From positions 5,146,001-5,210,000 of the forward strand of contig JAPYXD010000555.1 in the NCBI GenBank assembly GCA_030998225.1: a DNA stretch of 64,000 bases, written 5' to 3'. Under the pieces are notes generated by a model, which was given only the letters and a program-made list of their open reading frames with translations, was not told the DNA's origin and made no database searches. Origin of the DNA: Diplolepis rosae (Eukaryota > Arthropoda > Insecta > Hymenoptera > Diplolepididae). A program made the translations under genes and the position numbers. This document shows, one piece after another, positions 32,537 through 43,139 of the stretch (positions are counted from its first letter, which is position 1; every line of letters starts with the position of its first letter).

Positions 32537-33356
32537 GGGGGGAGCCTCGTTTAGGACGGCAAAATCTACAATATATAGAAATTTTTGCATGTATGAGTAC
32601 ATCAAATGAATTGATTAATTAACCTTTTAGGTATATTATGAAAGATATTAACTAACGTAAATTTTTTTATTGTCGAATAATTATGTGAACATGTGAACCA
32701 AAAATATTTAGGAACTACATTAAAATGCCTTCTATTTGAACTAAATATAATATAAAAATGTTGAAAATTGACAAATTTGGCAGCATGCAGAAAAAATGTT
32801 TCGTTTTTCCAGAAAAAATTAAAAGTTAGTGTGCGAGAAAAAATGGTTAAATATTATTTTACATGTAATGTTTTTAGTTAAAATAGAAGTCACACTGATA
32901 AGCCTGAAATAAAGTTCTGAGTTGTTGAGATCCGTTGATAAAAATTCTTTTTCTTGTGTCCGCAGTGTCAAAAAATACCATTTCGAGAAAATCGCCTTAA
33001 CAGATCCCAAGCGCGCTCACCTGACTCGTGTATCCTCGGTGCGCCAGAGACTGTAGCTGAGGAAGTACAGTAGGACCCCCATATAACGTCTCTTTATAAC
33101 ATTTTCATCCTTATAAAGATAAAAATGACCCCCTTATAACAAGTGTTTCTAAATAAATTGTGGGATCCCCTCCTTTTCTTGCTATTGCTCGTTAAAAAAG
33201 GGCACGGCCAGTCCCGATTTATTCGTTATAAGGGGGTACTACTGTATTTCAAATTTAGATCTGAAACTTCAGAAAATTATTTTCGGATATGCCTACTATT
33301 GATTGAGATTATCCGCAAGAATACATTTTTCTAACCTTCTAAACGAGGCTCCCCTC
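32537..33356. mobile_element. TTAA-flanked element GGGGGGAGCCTCGTTTAG
   Basis: Left end GGGGGGAGCCTCGTTTAG and right end CTAAACGAGGCTCCCCTC are inverted and each is bordered by TTAA. The 820 bp include a nested 177-bp element (33068-33244). No ORF longer than about 60 codons and none with a recognisable motif. Confidence 0.85.
33068..33244. mobile_element. Pogo/Tigger-like MITE
   Basis: Ends CAGTAGGACCCCCATATAAC and the inverse ending GGGGGTACTACTG, with TA on both sides, 177 bp. CAGTA-type ends with a 'TATAACG' block and TA duplication are typical of pogo-related MITEs. Confidence 0.8.
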
Positions 33357-33360
33357 TTAA

Positions 33361-33870
33361 GAGTCAATATAATTCCTATTGTCAAGTACTATCAAATTCT
33401 TATAATTATTGTTTTGATTATTCATAATTTTATTTCCTTTAATATCCAATAGTCCATATGTGATGTATAACCAGAGATATGAAATTCAAACAAATCACAA
33501 TTTTCTATTTTAAAATGGCAAAAAATATTAAAAACTGGAAAATAAATAGATTTATCTTCATTTGGATGAAAAATTATTGAATTAACAAACCCATAACAGA
33601 CTTTTTCATTTTTATAACATTTAATATTTATAATTGCATTAAATAACTAATTACACTAATGTCAACTATATATTTACACTCAATAAATTCTCCGATCACA
33701 ATCATAAATACTCACTAAGTAAAAATAAGGTGCAGACTTGGGCAAACAAATTAATTGAGTTTTACATTAACAGACTTAACCTCTCGCGTGGAAGTATAAG
33801 AATCACAATGTCCTAGGAATCATGAGGAGAATTCTATAAAATTGGAATAATATTCTACTTATAAAATTGT
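33361..33870. other. 3' flank of the transporter gene, nothing else seen
   Basis: AT-rich sequence without TIRs or coding signal. It probably includes the 3' untranslated region if the signal at the stop codon is not used. Confidence 0.4.
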
Positions 33871-35192
33871 TTATTTTTTATCCAGAATTTCCTGAATTTC
33901 CTCCAAGTTCTTTCCTTTCGTTTCAGGCATGATGAAGAACAAAGTAAGTGATCCAAAAAAGCAACAAGCAGCGTAGATCCAAAAACTGGTATAAATTCCA
34001 GCAGCTTCATTCAGTATTTCAAATCCAAATGTGACCAAAAAGAGCAAAAATTCTACAATCATCGTAACAGCTGCTGTGGCAGGTCCTTTCACATCAGTTG
34101 GAAATAATTCTCCAAGCAACACAAATGGCATAGGGCCTAATCCAAAAGCAGAAGAAACTTCAAAACTCGTCATCCCCAACAAGGGCAACCAGCTGATAGA
34201 TGCCAAATATTCCACCTCCAGATGCTTAAAAAAAAAAAATGTTCCCACAATTCCAAGGGAAATTGAAGCAAATATCCCTGAGCTTATCACCAAAATCCTT
34301 CTCCCAACCTTTTCTATGAGTTGAGAAGCTGCTAATCCAGAAATAACTTTAACGATCACCATCGCAACTGTGGCATACTGAGGTGCAAGTGAAAATCCAC
34401 TGTAACCAAAAATCACTTGAGTATAAACCAAAATGGCAAAGTAGCCAGAAAATACTTTAGTTATATCAGCACAGAGAGCTATCATCAGAGCTTTTCGATA
34501 TCTTTTAACACTAATAAGCTTCCATAGACTATTTCCTTTCTGCTTTTGGTTTTCCTGAGTTGCCTCCTTCATCCTTTTGATTTCCGACTTGACTGACTCA
34601 TAATCTTTAAAACCTTGAAGTTTCATTAGACACTTGACTGCCTTTTCATCTCTACCTCGTAGTAGGTAAAAATATGGAGTTTCTGGCATAAAAAAAAAGG
34701 TAGCCAGGAAGAAAAGAGGTAATGAAAGCATCACGTAGTTCATCTTATCGTATGAAAGAAAAGCACCTGCCGAAACAACAGCGAGGATCCCTACGTCGTA
34801 AGATATTTTTATAATGAAGAGGAGAATACCTCTGATATTCTTATCTGCAATTTCTCCCAAATAGATTACGAGTAGGCCAAGGGAAGCGCAATAACCAACC
34901 CCACTGATCACTCTTGATACGTAGAGGGCGAGGTAGTTTTTCGCAAGAATAATTGTTATCCATCCGGCTATTTGGGGTATAGAAAATAAAAGGAGGGAGT
35001 ATTTGCGACCTATTTGATTTACCAGGATCGGATAAATTAGATAGCCGAGGATTCCTCCGAGACTGAACAATGATGCTATCCAGGATCCTTGGATGACTGA
35101 AACTGGAAATTCCGATTCTTCACTTCTTAGATGAGGTAGGGCTGGGGATGTCCATGTCTCACATGCTCCGAATCCTATTCCTGAGATGCAAG
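33871..35192 (-). CDS. Facilitated trehalose/sugar transporter (Tret1-like), large 3' exon
   Basis: An uninterrupted minus-strand frame of about 440 codons ends at TAA 33871. It is a major facilitator superfamily sugar porter that would carry a sugar such as trehalose across the plasma membrane. Signatures in order are WTSPALPHL near the start, a NQIGRKYS loop (GRK between TM2 and TM3), MPETPYFYLLRGRDEKA before the central loop, KVGRRI after TM8, PMPFVLLGELFPTDVKG near TM10 and MPETKGKNLEEIQ at the C-terminus. About eleven hydrophobic segments can be counted. The exon probably starts at 35192 after the acceptor TTCCAAAG, in codon phase one. The short N-terminal exon lies upstream and was not found. 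A mariner (35324-36610) sits 130 bp upstream, presumably in the intron. An AATAAA overlaps the stop (33870-33875). The frame looks intact, so it is probably functional. Confidence 0.9.
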
Positions 35193-35323
35193 CTTTGGAA
35201 CAGAAAAGCTCGGTTATTTTTATAATTTAAGGGTGGAAATGCAAATTGTGTTAAGCGCAATTTGAAAAATTTTACACGACGAGAGGAAAACGTTTGCATT
35301 TATGGCTTGGATACGCGGAACTA

Positions 35324-36610
35324 TTGGATCTATAACTTAATTCGTGCGGTTTGCTAAGAGATGGCGTAACTTGATTATTATTCCACCCTTCCAATATTCC
35401 GAACATGCGTTGGAAAGCTACTGTCATTGTACGTCTTTTTCAGTATATGTCATTCATTTGAAGCGTAAACAACAATAATTTTCTTTTCTCTCAAATATAT
35501 CGAACTTTGTGCCTGAAAAAGTGTTTTTGCGGGGAGTTCTTCTTTATTACTTTAATATGAAGAAAACTGCTGCCAAAAGTCATCGTATTTTGGTGGGAGT
35601 TTATGGTGAACATGCTATAGCTGAGCGAACGTGCCAAAAGTGGTTTGCATGATTTAAAAATGGTGATTTTGGCTTGGAAGACGAAGAACGTCCTGGGCAG
35701 CCAAAAAAGTTTGAAGATGACGAACTTCTAGCATTACTCGATGAAGATTGTTGCCAAACACAAGAAGAGCTCGCAGAATCTTTGGGAGTACTCAAGCAGC
35801 CATTTCATAACGGTTAAAAGCAGCCGGATACATTCAAAAGCAAGGAAATTCTGTTCCACATGAACTCAAGCCATGAGACGTTGAAAGGCGGTTTTTCATG
35901 TCCGAAATGCTGGTGGAACGCCACAAAAAGAAGTCATTTTTGCATCGGATTGTTACTGCCGATGAAAAATGGATCTATTATGACTACCCCAAGCACAAAA
36001 AATGATATGTGAAACCCGGCCAACCAATCAAATCAACGGCAAAGCCGAATATCTATGGCGCGAAGGTAATGCTCTGTATTTGGTGGGATCAGAAGGGTGT
36101 GCTGTATTTTGAGCTGCTAAAACCGGGTGAAACCATCAATGGAGAACGCTACCGAACACAATTAATCGGTTTGAAAAGAGCAATAGCCGAAAAACGCCCG
36201 GAATATGCGACCAGACACGAGGCAATAATTTTTCATCATAACAACGCTCGGCCTCATGTTGCTATTACGGTTAAGAACTATTTGGAAAACAGTGGATGGG
36301 AAGTTTTACCCCACCCGCCTTATAGCCCAGACCTTGCCCCTTCTGACTACCATTTGTTCCGGTCGATGCAGAACGCCCTCACTGGAATACGGCTCACATC
36401 AGAACAGGGTATCAAAAATTGGCTTGATTCATTCTTGGCCACCAAGCCGGCGCAGTTCTTTTGGGATGGAATCCACAAATTGCCAGAAAGATGGGAAAAA
36501 GTCATAGCTTCAGATAGGCAATACTTTGAATAATACTATTGTACATGTTTTTCTTAAATAAACGTTCAAATTTTGAAACAAAAACCGCACGAATTAAGTT
36601 ATAGATCCAA
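35324..36610 (+). mobile_element. Mariner, full length, inactive (copy B)
   Basis: 1287 bp with ends TTGGATCTATAACTTAATTC and its inverse, flanked by TA on both sides. It is the same subfamily as copy A at 6949-8232. It lies just upstream of the transporter exon and points away from that gene. Confidence 0.94.
35557..36533 (+). pseudogene. Mariner transposase (copy B), stops, a frameshift and a lost catalytic Asp
   Basis: Length is one base short of copy A because of a deletion near 35787 (GGGAGT-ACTC). Stops include TGA at 35650 and others near 35808, 35874 and 36003. The first Asp (VTADEKWIYY) and the third (PDLAPSDYHLF) are intact, but the second is Asn (FHHNNARPHV). The lesions are different from those of copy A, so the two decayed independently after insertion. 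Confidence 0.93.
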
Positions 36611-36894
36611 TATAAACTGTGAAAATTTATTTTTAAGGGATTAGGCCACTCTATACTCAGAAAAAATCTTCGGTTAAATGTACTATAGCTAATCGGTTAA
36701 AAAATTCCCGGTTAAAATGAGTAAATTTTTAGTTAATTTCATGAGAAAAATTGGTTACTTATTATGGTTACAAAATTCTAGTGTTATTATTTTAGTTAAT
36801 GTTACAGGAAAATATAGTGAAAGTAGTTTCAAGATACGCCGTTGGCAGCGTTACTGTCTACACAATCTAGCGCCTTTTCGTTTTTCGCTATGCA

Positions 36895-37028
36895 TGTACG
36901 CCTCGTCATTTTGACTTTCGAGGGGCAGCCTCCTCCACGCCACCTTCCCACTGAATTGCCACTGAGTTAGTGGGAAGGTGGCGTGGTGGGGGCTGCCACT
37001 CGAGTCAAAATGCCGAGGTTTGTATACA
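36895..37028. repeat. GC-rich hairpin
   Basis: TTGACTTTCGAGGGGCAGCC then CCACGCCACCTTCCCACT is inverted across a 15-base centre as AGTGGGAAGGTGGCGTGG then GGGGCTGCCACTCGAGTCAA. The arms are about 58 bp. It stands out from AT-rich surroundings. Short frames across it are hairpin artefacts. Confidence 0.8.
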
Positions 37029-38176
37029 TGTCGATACCGGTTTCCTGTTAGTTATGTTGTGTATTAGGCCGTTTGCAAAAAAAAGTAAAAACGAAAACAA
37101 GATAGAGTCCCAAAGGAATCTTAAAGATCTAGCGTTTTGTCTTGAATTATTTTTATAAAGTTTCAAAGAAACCCAAGCAGAAGGAAAAATTAAAAGATAA
37201 AGAGATTTGTAGATTGTATATTTATATGTATTCAATTGTTCATTTTTAATAATAATATAAATAAAATAATTCAACAACAAATATAAATTTTTTCATTTCT
37301 ATTAATAGATTGTTGAAAAATATTCAATTACACTTTCAGAAATTGCAATATCATTTGAAAGAAAACATTTTTTCTACTAACGGCTCATAAAGTGGATTTT
37401 ATTGCCCCGCGCGTGGCAAAAATAAACTGCACGATATCATCAGTTGCACGATTATAATTCCTGAAAGTATAATTGAATATCTTTTTCTCCAACCTGTTTT
37501 TTAGTGAGCCAACCCCTTAACTATATGTGAAAGGGTAAGAAATGAAGTTTTAAAAATTTCGAATAATTACCACTGATACTAGCGATGAATTGCAACTTCT
37601 GACTTCCTTTTTTTTCAGACACTTTTTTAAATTCTTTTTGTGTACTTTTATTATTTTTATTACATTCCAAACACGATAATAGGAATCTCATGATGAAATC
37701 CAAACTTTGGACCGTTGATCTAGAAATATTGCCAACTACTCAATGCTGCTACTGTAAACAACGCTATCAGCAATTCAGCTTCTCTTGAACTTGCCGCACT
37801 TATCGACCGTTTCTGAAGCAGTGCACGGAATATAATAAAAAAATGAATGAGATCAGTTATTCCTGTTGCGTATACAGGTGTACTAAAGTATACACTTTGT
37901 TTACCTGTCATGTCTTAAATGTACTCATCAAAAGCATTATTCATTTTATGATGACTGTTGATACAAAGGATTACTTTCCACCACGCACACTAATACATAT
38001 CTTTGTTTGACCAAATAAATTTTACCAGAGCTGAGTACGTAAAACGTTTTTGTTATTTTAAAAATTTGATCATAAAATTAATTAAACATTTTTTGCTAAT
38101 AGTACATTATGCAACGCGGAGCCAAGAGTTGCCGTCCGAGGCTGAGCACGCGCTTGGCGCTAAGTTGCATAGGATA
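37029..38176. other. No gene recognised
   Basis: AT-rich, with one short repeat at 37380-37425 (CGGCTCATAAAGTGGATTTT then ATTGCCCCG) shared with 5290-5335. The moderately balanced patch at 37740-37930 carries no supported frame. Confidence 0.4.
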
Positions 38177-38441
38177 CACTGTTAAAAATTTCTATTGTAA
38201 TTTTACAATAGATGTAATGAAAGTTTATTACCAAAACGCAATGTAATTTTACAATACATGAAAATGTATCTTTAATGTACAGTGTTGTAAAATTACTGCA
38301 AATGTATTGTAATTTGACAATATCCAAAAAATGTACATTACAGCATATGTATTGTAATTTTAATATAAATATATTGAGAAATTGCATTGCCCTTTGGTAA
38401 TAAACTTCCATTACATTTATTGTGAAAAATTTCGAGAAATA

Positions 38442-39367
38442 CGAGGTGTGTTCAGAAAATAACGGGAATTTTTTAATTTCGCGGGTTTGGAGACTCCTAT
38501 TGTCAAAAAGTTTGTTTTATTATGTTGATATACATGCCCCTGAAGTGTGATAAAATCTTGAGCTGTATTCATTGTTTACTTTGTCTGTGGCAGCCGCTAA
38601 GGTCAGACGTGTTTTTATGAGCTCGACAATTTTCATTTGTTAAAAGAAATGGATCAAAGAATTTGTATCAAATTAGTTTAGACGTCATATCCGTAAATCC
38701 ATGTTTCGTCACCTGCTATAATACATTTCAGTAATTTTGCATCGTCGTTGACTTCATTTAGTGACCCCTGAGCAACTTCCATTCGCCGCTGTTTTTGTTC
38801 AAAATTCAACAATTTTATAACAAATTTTGCTGCCACGTGTTTCATACCCAACATTCGAAAAATTTCATGGCATGAGCCAATCGATATGCCAACATCATCA
38901 GCGACTTCTCTGATTGTGATTCGGCGATCGTTCATAACTATTTCTTTCACTTTTCCACGCTTTCATCAGTTGTTGATGTGCTGGGGCGTTCGTCATCTTC
39001 AACGTCTTCACGGCCATCTTGGCAATGCTTATACCACTTGTAAACTCTTCTTTTACTCATAGCAGACTCACCATAGGCCTTTTTTAACATTTCACACACT
39101 TTGTTACACTTTATTTCATTTTTTGCGCAAAATTGGATACAAATTCTTTGATCCATTTCTTTTAACAAACGAAACTCGCTGAGCTCATAAAAACACGTCT
39201 ACCATAACCTTAGCGGCTACCACAGACAAAGTAAACAATGAATACAGCTAAATATTTTATCATACTTCAGGGGTATGTATACCACCATAGTAATAACAAA
39301 ATTTGACAATAGGACTCTCCAAACCCGCGAAATTAAAAAATTTCCGTTATTTTCTGAACACACCTCG
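38442..39367 (-). mobile_element. Mariner relic with its 5' end duplicated in inverted orientation
   Basis: Ends CGAGGTGTGTTCAGAAAATA with TA flanks. The inverted match does not stop after the usual 30 bp. About 235 bp at the left (38442-38676) mirror the right end (39130-39367), including the 5' leader and the start of the transposase (MDQRICI on both strands). The true 3' half of the transposon has been replaced by this second 5' end. Confidence 0.85.
38678..39156 (-). pseudogene. Mariner transposase, N-terminal half only
   Basis: ATG 39156 reads MDQRICIQFCAKNEIKCNKV, a first helix-turn-helix (MSKRRVYKWYKHCQDGREDV), a one-base frameshift after ESVEK (about 38945), and then RRITIREVADDVGISIGS. 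It ends at the first catalytic Asp in IAGDETWIYGYDV, where the inverted 5' end begins. The rest of the catalytic domain is absent. Confidence 0.87.
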
Positions 39368-39369
39368 TA

Positions 39370-40196
39370 TGCCTATGGAATTGTTGATGTTGTAAATGCT
39401 GTTTTAGAGATAGTGTCTTAACATCACAGTATCGTAAATAATATATTTTTCTTTCTACAAAAAAATATATTTGTTTCATATTAATATAAATCGTACGTTA
39501 TGAGTCGGACTCAAAGTGTGTTCAATAGAATCATTTTTAGTCCTCTCCTAATTGTAAAATTTTTTTCCAATCGTAAATATTTTTCCAAGTTTTACACATA
39601 TTTAGTCTTTCTATTTTTATTCATTAAAGCAATAGAGATATCAGTTTTCAAATTTATTAGTTTCACTTGTTTAACCTTGAAATTAAATATACAAATTTTA
39701 AAATTTACTTTAAATTAGTAACAAATTTACAAAGAATTATGATTTACAAGCACGGAATTTGAGAAGGGATAACATTGCAGAGTCTAATTGAACGAGGATT
39801 AAAATTGGAATTTTGCAAATAAGAGTAAGCAAATATTTAAAATAATTGTGCTTTAGCCGGCATAAAGTTAACCACTAATTCAATTTGAGGTTATCGCATG
39901 GCATCGACTGCCTTTCGTATTAAAGCACAATGAGATAGAAATTTAGGAAAATTTCTTGATAGGAACTAATTATCCAGTTAAATAAATTAAACTTACCTTG
40001 TACGTCGCTTCCAAATCTTAGTTAAAGATTTTTAACGGTTCCTTCTTAGCGAGAAACCATAAGTTAAACACACTGACAACCCACTATCACCGACGGTAGC
40101 GACACTCCGCAGCAGCGTGACACAGCTTTCAACTTCTCAATACGCATATTGTAATTCCGAATTTCTCTTAGAATTACATAACAATTGAGAGTTCAC
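39370..40196. other. Interior of the 38177-40460 element
   Basis: AT-rich sequence between two nested insertions. No homology recognised. The frame at 39500-39718 is low-complexity and hydrophobic and is not supported. Confidence 0.4.
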
Positions 40197-40355
40197 ATGC
40201 AATAACCGTCTAGGTGCTCGGCCAGTAGGCCGAGCGGAGGGGAGACGCGACAATTGATTAGCTGAAATTTCATTTCGAGAATAATTCGGCTTATCAGTTG
40301 TCGCGTCTCCCCTCCGCTCGGCCTACTAGCCGAGCGCCTAGACGGTTATTGCATG
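40197..40355. repeat. GC-rich hairpin MITE
   Basis: CATGCAATAACCGTCTAGG then TCGGCC and GGAGGGGAGACGCGACAATT are mirrored after a short centre, ending CGGTTATTGCATG. The arms are about 68 bp. The GGCC(A)GTAGGCC core of each arm is itself a small palindrome. Confidence 0.85.
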
Positions 40356-40462
40356 CGCACCCTCAATTATGATAATTTTACTCTAAAATACTCCGATTAT
40401 AATTTTACATTACAATTTGTACTGTAATGTATTGTAAAATCACAAACATTTTTAGCAGTGTA

Positions 40463-40721
40463 CTTTATGCAAGGGGAGGACGTTTTTCGCGTCATTCCGG
40501 GAGTGTTTGGTATAACATTAGCAAATCAGGGAATATTTGGGGTGGGGATTTTTACCGTACTTGACGGTAAAACTCGTAAACTGTGCATGCGCAAGCGCTG
40601 GTAGAGTCAATTTTACCATCCAAGTACGGTAAAAATCCCCAACCCAAATATTCCCCGATTTGCTAATGTTATACCAAACACTCCCAGAATGACGCGAAAA
40701 ACGTCCTCCCCTTGCATAAAG
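40463..40721. mobile_element. Long hairpin MITE abutting the previous element
   Basis: Ends CTTTATGCAAGGGGAGGACG and its inverse, arms about 110 bp, TA on both sides. Its left TA is the same dinucleotide that forms the right flank of the 38177-40460 element. The centre contains GTAAACTGTGCATGCGC. Confidence 0.85.
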
Positions 40722-41092
40722 TATAAAGCTACTATCTCAAGAATGTATCCTCAAAATTTAAACAAAATTTAAACGAAATTATCTTCAAATATTAAATGTC
40801 ATAATCCGAACTAACCTCTCAAATACAATTTTCCATTATTAAATTGATTTTTATGTGTTTTATATAAAAAAGAACTTTCGGAAGCTCTTATTGGATCACT
40901 CTTTACATGTCGGGCAACATAAATAATATGTTATAACCTGACATATTTGAAAACATGTCTTCTATTATATTGACTCAAAAATTACAGAAATTGTATTTAT
41001 TTTTACGTAGTTTTGGCATAGGGTCAGTTTCTTCTCATTTTCTTCATTTGAAAATTATCAATGGTAGATAGGATAAAACGTAAAAAAGAAAG

Positions 41093-41134
41093 GCGAACGT
41101 TTCGGCCACATATGGGGGCCTCTTCAGTGCCATA
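41093..41134 (-). ncRNA. Hammerhead-like motif, second type
   Basis: The minus strand reads GGCA, CTGAAGA, GGCC-CCCATATGT-GGCC, GAAA, CGTT, CGCC. Stem II closes directly on the core, as in the consensus. The core has A where the consensus has U7 (CTGAAGA), a position known to tolerate change. Stem I is weak (mismatch at the first pair). It resembles the motifs found near the ends of Penelope-like elements. Confidence 0.5.
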
Positions 41135-41447
41135 ATTTAAATGATTAATTCAAAATTTCTGTATAAGATTAAAATATAGGAAATAATTAAAATAGCGGAA
41201 ATCATAAGTCTCAAAAACTTATCTTATATTGAAAAATTTCCATCTAGTCTTACGAGACGTTAAAATTATTTCTAAATTGTAGGTTGGTAAGGTCGATATG
41301 GTAGAGTTCTGTTATCACTTAGAGTGATACACGCTCTTCTAATGATCGACATAGTCGACTGAAATGATTTAGAAAAATTGATTAATAGTTCATGATACAT
41401 CTGTTGCATAATTAGCGTTAACAAGTTTCTGTGAGAAAAGTTGTGGA

Positions 41448-41560
41448 ACCTCCGTAGCTCAGATGACAGAGCATTCGACAGGCAATCGAAAGGATCTGGG
41501 CTCAATACCCAGCGGAGTGGAAGCGTTCCTTTTTTCACAGAAAATTTCTTCAAAAATTAT
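41448..41560 (+). repeat. tRNA-derived SINE, second copy
   Basis: Bases 41448-41518 form all four arms: acceptor CCTCCG with CGGAG, D arm GCTCAGATGACAGAGC, a perfect anticodon stem TTCGA/TCGAA with loop CAGGCAA, and T stem CTGGG/CCCAG. The loop would place GGC as anticodon, but position 33 is A and the B box is damaged (CTCAATA). The tail GAAGCGTTCCTTTTTTCAC matches the SINE at 24432-24560. A working alanine tRNA is unlikely. Confidence 0.7.
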
Positions 41561-42109
41561 CTTATATAGCTTGCAAATCAAAATGAAGCAGTCTATTTTA
41601 TTACGTGTATGCTCTGGTTCTCAGAAAACTTTTTTAGGGGTTCAAAAAAGTCCTTTGAATAAGAGGGACGCATGAATATTCCCCAAATCTTATATTTCAT
41701 GAAATTTTTATAGTTCCGATTCATCACATAATCTAATTTTTATAGTTCCGAATTACTATTTTTTACCTGAATTTCATGTTATTGAACTATCATGTTACGT
41801 AAAAAACCATTTAACCTGAAGCACATCCGGTCGAAAAATAATGTCGGGAGTTTTAATTTGTTTAATTAACATTTTTAATTTACATAATTATAAATTGTGA
41901 TTTGCTGGATCTGACTTTGGTGCTGTTATTTTACGGCCGGATGTATTTTAGGTCAAATGGTTTTTATGTAACATGACAATTCGGTGAAGTGGGATTCAGG
42001 TGTAATAGTAATTCTGAATCATACAAATTATCACAAATGATACATTTTTTTCCTTCAAACTATTTTGCAAAACAATTTTGTTACTTATTTAGATAAAGAA
42101 GTATTGTAA

Positions 42110-42860
42110 ATCATTTACAACAATTTTAAGGGAAAATACCATTTTTCTACTAGTGGGTCAAAAAATGGATTTTTTTCCCCTGCGGGGGACAAAAAAGTCC
42201 ACTTTTTGACCTCTATTTGTTTTTCTAGCGGGAAAAATGAGCAATTGGCAATCGCTTGTTCCCCATGAGTGAAATGCGTTATATTTCCCAACACGTCTAG
42301 TGATAATTGTTCTCCCACCGTCTGTTTTGAGACGGGAAAATGTATATTTTCCCCACTCATGGTTAAAATAGAAACAGTTGTGGAATCAGCCATTTTCCCG
42401 TTTCAAAGAGACGGTGAAAGCACAATTTTCATTTGACGAGCAATTGACTATCGCTTGTTCCCCACGAGTGAAACGCCTTATATTTCCCAACATTTTTAGT
42501 GACCATTGTACTCCCGCCGTCTATTTTGAAACGGGAAAATGTCTATTTTCCCCACTCGTGGGTAAAATGGCAACAGTTGTGGAATCAGCCATTTTCTCGT
42601 CTCAAAATAGACAGTGAAAGTAAAATTTTCACCAGATGTGTTGGGAAATAGTTATTTGTTTTACTAGTGAGGAAAACGAGCAATTGCTAATGAGTGTGAA
42701 GTTTGTAACACGAGATGAAGGCGAGTGTTGCAATCACACGAATTGACAATCGCTTCTTCCCCACGAGTGAAACGCGTTATTTTTTCCAACACGTTCAGTG
42801 ACAATGTACTTTCACCATCTGTGCTGGGAAATAGTATATTTCGTATCAAGTGCGGAAAGG
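42110..42860. repeat. Tandem repeat region, about 190-bp units
   Basis: Three or more diverged units repeat the order GAGCAATTG, ATCGCTTGTTCCCCA.GAGTG, TTCCCAACA, GTGACAATTGT, ACGGGAAAATGT, TTTTCCCCACTC and CAGTTGTGGAATCAGCC. Units start near 42236, 42437 and 42675. Reading frames on both strands follow from the repeat. The opening phrase (TAGTGGGTCAAAAAATGG then CCCC) resembles 5290 and 37380. Confidence 0.65.
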
Positions 42861-43139
42861 CGTATTTTACGCAAGAGCGAGTCCGTACTTGATACGAACG
42901 ATATTTTTTGTTCGCTGTATACCGAATGTTAGCCGAGTTGGTGTCGTTTTGCATGCGGGAAGTTGAGTTTACCGCACTAGTGCGTGGCAGAAAGTTGATT
43001 TTGCACCGTACACCGAAAAGGCTAACTTTCGGTGTACTGCGGACAAAAAAAATGTATTTTTCTCATGTAATTGTTGCCTTTGTTCTGCTCGGGTATCAAA
43101 ATTCACATTCGCAAAATAAACTTTTTTCTCCCTAATTGC

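Larger units (their letters stand above)
38177..40460. mobile_element. Element rich in TGTAATTTTACAAT palindromes, with nested insertions
   Basis: Ends CACTGTTAAAAATTT and the inverse-like ACATTTTTAGCAGTG, TA on both sides. Near each end, multiple TATTGTAATTTTACAATA-like palindromes occur. Inside are a mariner relic (38442-39367) and a GC-rich hairpin (40197-40355). No transposase of its own is seen. Confidence 0.7.

Noticed and set aside
36970..37158. 62-codon frame over the hairpin
   Set aside because: It begins in the GC-rich inverted repeat and has no independent support.
41448..41518. Functional tRNA-Ala gene
   Set aside because: The loop lacks U33 and the B box is damaged. A GGC anticodon is not normally used for alanine in eukaryotes.
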